Below are positions 6,480 through 7,937 of a stretch of 7,937 bases of DNA, one piece after another. Source of the stretch: Suilimivivens sp964402925 (GTDB lineage: Bacteria; Bacillota; Clostridia; Lachnospirales; Lachnospiraceae); contig CAYOED010000119.1 in assembly GCA_964402925.1 (NCBI GenBank), forward strand, positions 1 to 7,937, in the 5' to 3' direction. A program made the translations under genes and the position numbers. The notes under the pieces are model-generated. The model worked only from the letters and a program-made list of their open reading frames with translations, was not told where the DNA came from and searched no databases. Every line of letters begins with the position of its first letter. The first letter of the stretch is position 1.

Positions 6480-6611
6480 CACATTTTTTCCACACTTACA
6501 ATTAGTTTTTTGCACATTTTTCTGACAAATTTGAGTAGAGAAAACACACAAACCATTATTATGCGGTTATTCCAAAACTAAACATGCCATATGCATTGAG
6601 TTAGTAATGAC

Positions 6612-6640
6612 TTGACATTATAATTTATATAGAATTTAAA
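6612..6640 (+). promoter_or_regulatory. Promoter-like sequence with a perfect -35 box
   Basis: TTGACA (6612-6617) is a perfect -35 hexamer. At 17 nt spacing lies TTTAAA (6635-6640), four of six -10 bases. The surroundings are very AT-rich, and no intact gene follows. It may be a relic promoter, or chance. The rest of 6496-6643 holds nothing else I can identify. Confidence 0.25.
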
Positions 6641-6643
6641 AAT

Positions 6644-6796
6644 CATACAACATCTATCTCTTCATACTCGCAGCTCATAAAGCAGACCAGATATGGAAAG
6701 AACAAAGAAGGCGATTCTCTCCCGCAGATAAATCTTGCTCTTTTGTACGGAGAGGAATCAATGCTCCCTGTATACTACAGAAAGCTTGCAGGTAAC
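6644..6796 (+). mobile_element. Internal fragment of an IS1634-like DDE transposase
   Basis: One frame reads through SISSYSQLIKQTRYGKN, then EGDSLPQINLALLYGEES, then MLPVYYRKLAGN, which I recognise as the internal block of IS1634/IS4-type transposases (family form close to LPQxNLALLxGExSxLPVYYRKLxGN). The frame has no start codon of its own, and homology stops at GN (6796), where the family normally goes on with a P/S-D-V-K-T-like segment; the stop at 6806-6808 comes four codons later. Both ends of the insertion sequence are missing, and no terminal inverted repeat is visible. The right edge abuts the ATPase pseudogene, so a deletion or recombination probably joined the two remnants. The family assignment is from memory of the conserved block. 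Confidence 0.7.
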
Positions 6797-6797
6797 A

Positions 6798-7474
6798 AAT
6801 GGGAATGAAGTTGAGTTAAAAGGCATGTTTGGTAAAATCAAAATAAGTGAAGAAATTTCCGAAAATTTGCCGTTGTTGTCTTATCTGGGAATTACTAACT
6901 GCTATAGCTAAGACGGAAGAAGTAAAAAAGCTTGTGCTTGATATGATTTGTGAGATGGATTTGGATATTGAGGACTTCCGTATTGAAGAAAAAGAGGAAA
7001 ATAGAAGTTTATACAAAGCATACGGTAAATGGATATAGTGTCGAATTGGCTTTGTCAGAGGAATCTAGCGGAACAAAGAAGCTGTTTGGATTGTTGCCCT
7101 TTATTGCCGGAAGTCTTGTTGTTGGAACAACATTGGTAATTGATGAGTTGGATGCCAAAATTCATCCGGTTTTGTTGCGCTATGTAATTATGCTGTTCAA
7201 TAATATGGAAATTAACAGAAACGGCGCGTAGTTAATTTTTACTTCACATGATTTGTCTACTATGAACAATGATATATTTCGTCGTGATGAAATCTGGTTT
7301 GTGGCAAAGGGTAAGGAGCAGAATTCTTAACTTTACTCTTTGGTTGAGTTTAAGAATCAAAAGGGTGAATCCGTTCGCATGGATGCGAAATATGATAAGC
7401 AATACTTAGAGGGCAAATATGGCGCCAATCCATATCTGAAAACGATTATAGAGTGGAGCGATGTAAATGCCTAA
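6798..7474 (+). pseudogene. 5'-truncated COG1106/RloC-like AAA ATPase with two frameshifts and two nonsense codons
   Basis: Three frames in succession spell one protein end. Frame one, from about 6798, gives ELKGMFGKIKISEEIS and LPLLSYLGIT before a stop at 6909-6911. Frame two, about 6895-7005, gives EVKKLVLDMICEMDLDIEDF. Frame three, from about 7005, gives HTVNGYSVELALSEESSG, then LFGLLPFI, TLVIDELDAKIHP, LIFTSHDLSTMNNDIFRRDE and finally LKTIIEWSDVNA, stop 7472-7474. These are the signature (SSGT), Walker B (TLVIDE) and switch-His (SHD) regions of COG1106-type ATPases linked to abortive infection. TAG at 7229-7231 and TAA at 7328-7330 interrupt frame three where relatives have Gln (NGAQLIFTSHD; QNSQLYSL), so each fits a single C-to-T change. 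The N-terminal Walker A half is absent; the transposase fragment lies in its place. It is surely non-functional as an ATPase. Confidence 0.85.
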
Positions 7475-7520
7475 GAATGTTGGACTAGAAAGGGTAAGAC
7501 ATAATCAAAGATTACATTGA
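7467..7520 (+). pseudogene. Overlapping start of a former downstream partner gene, stopped after 17 codons
   Basis: The ATG at 7467-7469 overlaps the ATPase stop codon by 8 nt (ATGCCTAA), the overlap pattern of a coupled second gene. The frame reads MPKNVGLERVRHNQRLH and stops at 7518-7520. COG1106-type ATPases are often followed by an RloB-like partner, whose N-terminus is basic. I infer a truncated relic of such a gene, but 17 residues are too few to prove it. Confidence 0.35.
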
Positions 7521-7562
7521 AAATAGAGTAAGAGGAATGTTTTGGAGGCGAAAGAGAAAGTT

Positions 7563-7913
7563 ATGAAATTTTTTTGGGTATATTTTCATTCAATTATGTT
7601 TTTGGTATTGATTGTAATATGTGTGTTTACAGAGATTGCGAGCGCGGGGAAAGAAATTCGTAATAATGAAAAACATTCAAATGATAAAAAAGAGCATTCT
7701 ATTGGTGAGACAATTATGATGATTATCATAATGCTTGCTGTTGTTTTTCCTATTCTTTTTTTTGTTTTGAATTTTTTTATCAAGAATCAGACATTCGCTG
7801 TTTGGTTTTGGGGAGTATATGGAATTGTATATGTGTATATAGCAGTTAAGCAGACAATAAAAATGATATTTATTCCAGAAAAAGAGGCTTCTGGCATGAT
7901 GGTGGGTACTTAG
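7563..7913 (+). CDS. Small three-helix membrane protein of unknown function
   Basis: I do not recognise a family. From the ATG at 7563 the product has 116 residues with three hydrophobic segments: about 5-25, 50-73 and 77-97. The loop between the first two (29-48) is rich in Lys, Glu, Asn and His; the tail (about 98-116) is short with MIFIPEKEASG. The start is uncertain: GGAGG at 7544-7548 is 14 nt before this ATG, longer than usual, while an in-frame TTG at 7542 has AGAGGA (7531-7536) 5 nt before it and would add 7 residues. Base use is far more AT-rich than the two-component genes, which suggests foreign origin or relaxed selection. It stands downstream of the broken ATPase operon and could be an accessory or immunity-like gene, but nothing in the sequence shows this. 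It could also be a non-genuine frame, though the regular hydrophobic pattern argues against that. Confidence 0.55.
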   Translation: MKFFWVYFHSIMFLVLIVICVFTEIASAGKEIRNNEKHSNDKKEHSIGETIMMIIIMLAVVFPILFFVLNFFIKNQTFAVWFWGVYGIVYVYIAVKQTIKMIFIPEKEASGMMVGT

Positions 7914-7937
7914 CCATGCCTTATTTATAACTTCATA

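Noticed and set aside
6847..7038. Separate 63-codon gene
   Set aside because: It is the middle segment of the frameshifted ATPase pseudogene; homology continues in other frames on both sides.
6950..7231. Separate 93-codon gene
   Set aside because: The ATPase reading continues in the same frame past the TAG to 7474, and its first codons are out of frame with the pseudogene's homologous part; it is a section of the pseudogene.
7229..7330. Programmed stop-codon readthrough (or pyrrolysine at the TAG) to give a functional ATPase
   Set aside because: The same gene also has two frameshifts and lacks its 5' half with Walker A, so readthrough could not restore function.

Overview
The window reads as part of a chromosome from a Clostridia-type member of the Bacillota, most likely a Lachnospiraceae-like gut anaerobe. 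This is inferred from strong GGAGG-type ribosome sites, an AgrC/AgrA-style GHKL kinase with a LytTR regulator, an AAA_14/DUF4143 ATPase, and close-looking but broken versions of an IS1634-like transposase and a COG1106-type ATPase. No rRNA, tRNA or CRISPR array is visible.

Layout. Positions 1-398 are non-coding and hold the most striking structure of the window: a 138-bp element (111-248) closed by a perfect 24-bp inverted repeat, with an internal hairpin and a competing alternative pairing. The first ~50 bases look like the end of a diverged, inverted copy of the same kind of element. Positions 399-2009 encode a HerA-like (DUF853/YjgR-type) ATPase. Positions 2092-4079 encode a translationally coupled LytTR response regulator and GHKL sensor kinase, closed by a clear intrinsic terminator (4097-4119). 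A separately promoted putative lipoprotein (4244-5050) follows, with its own terminator (5068-5109). A convergent gene on the minus strand (5146-6438) encodes an AAA_14/DUF4143 ATPase that starts at TTG behind a strong Shine-Dalgarno.

From about 6496 to 7541 the window becomes AT-rich and degraded. It holds a fragment of an IS1634-like transposase (about 6644-6796) joined directly to a 5'-truncated, twice-frameshifted, twice-nonsense-mutated COG1106/RloC-like ATPase pseudogene (about 6798-7474). The ATPase overlaps, by 8 nt, the start of a second reading frame that stops after 17 codons, which suggests the stub of a former two-gene defence-like operon. A small AT-rich gene for a three-helix membrane protein (7563-7913) ends the window.

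How the genes work together. The kinase and regulator form one signalling unit. No AgrB/AgrD-type peptide system is visible, so the signal is unknown. The lipoprotein next to it could be a sensed or regulated partner, but the terminator between them means this rests only on adjacency. The right third is accessory DNA with signs of insertion, deletion and decay. I do not see an intact novel multi-gene system. The best candidates for something undescribed are the structured palindromic element at the left and the coding-region hairpin in the regulator gene.
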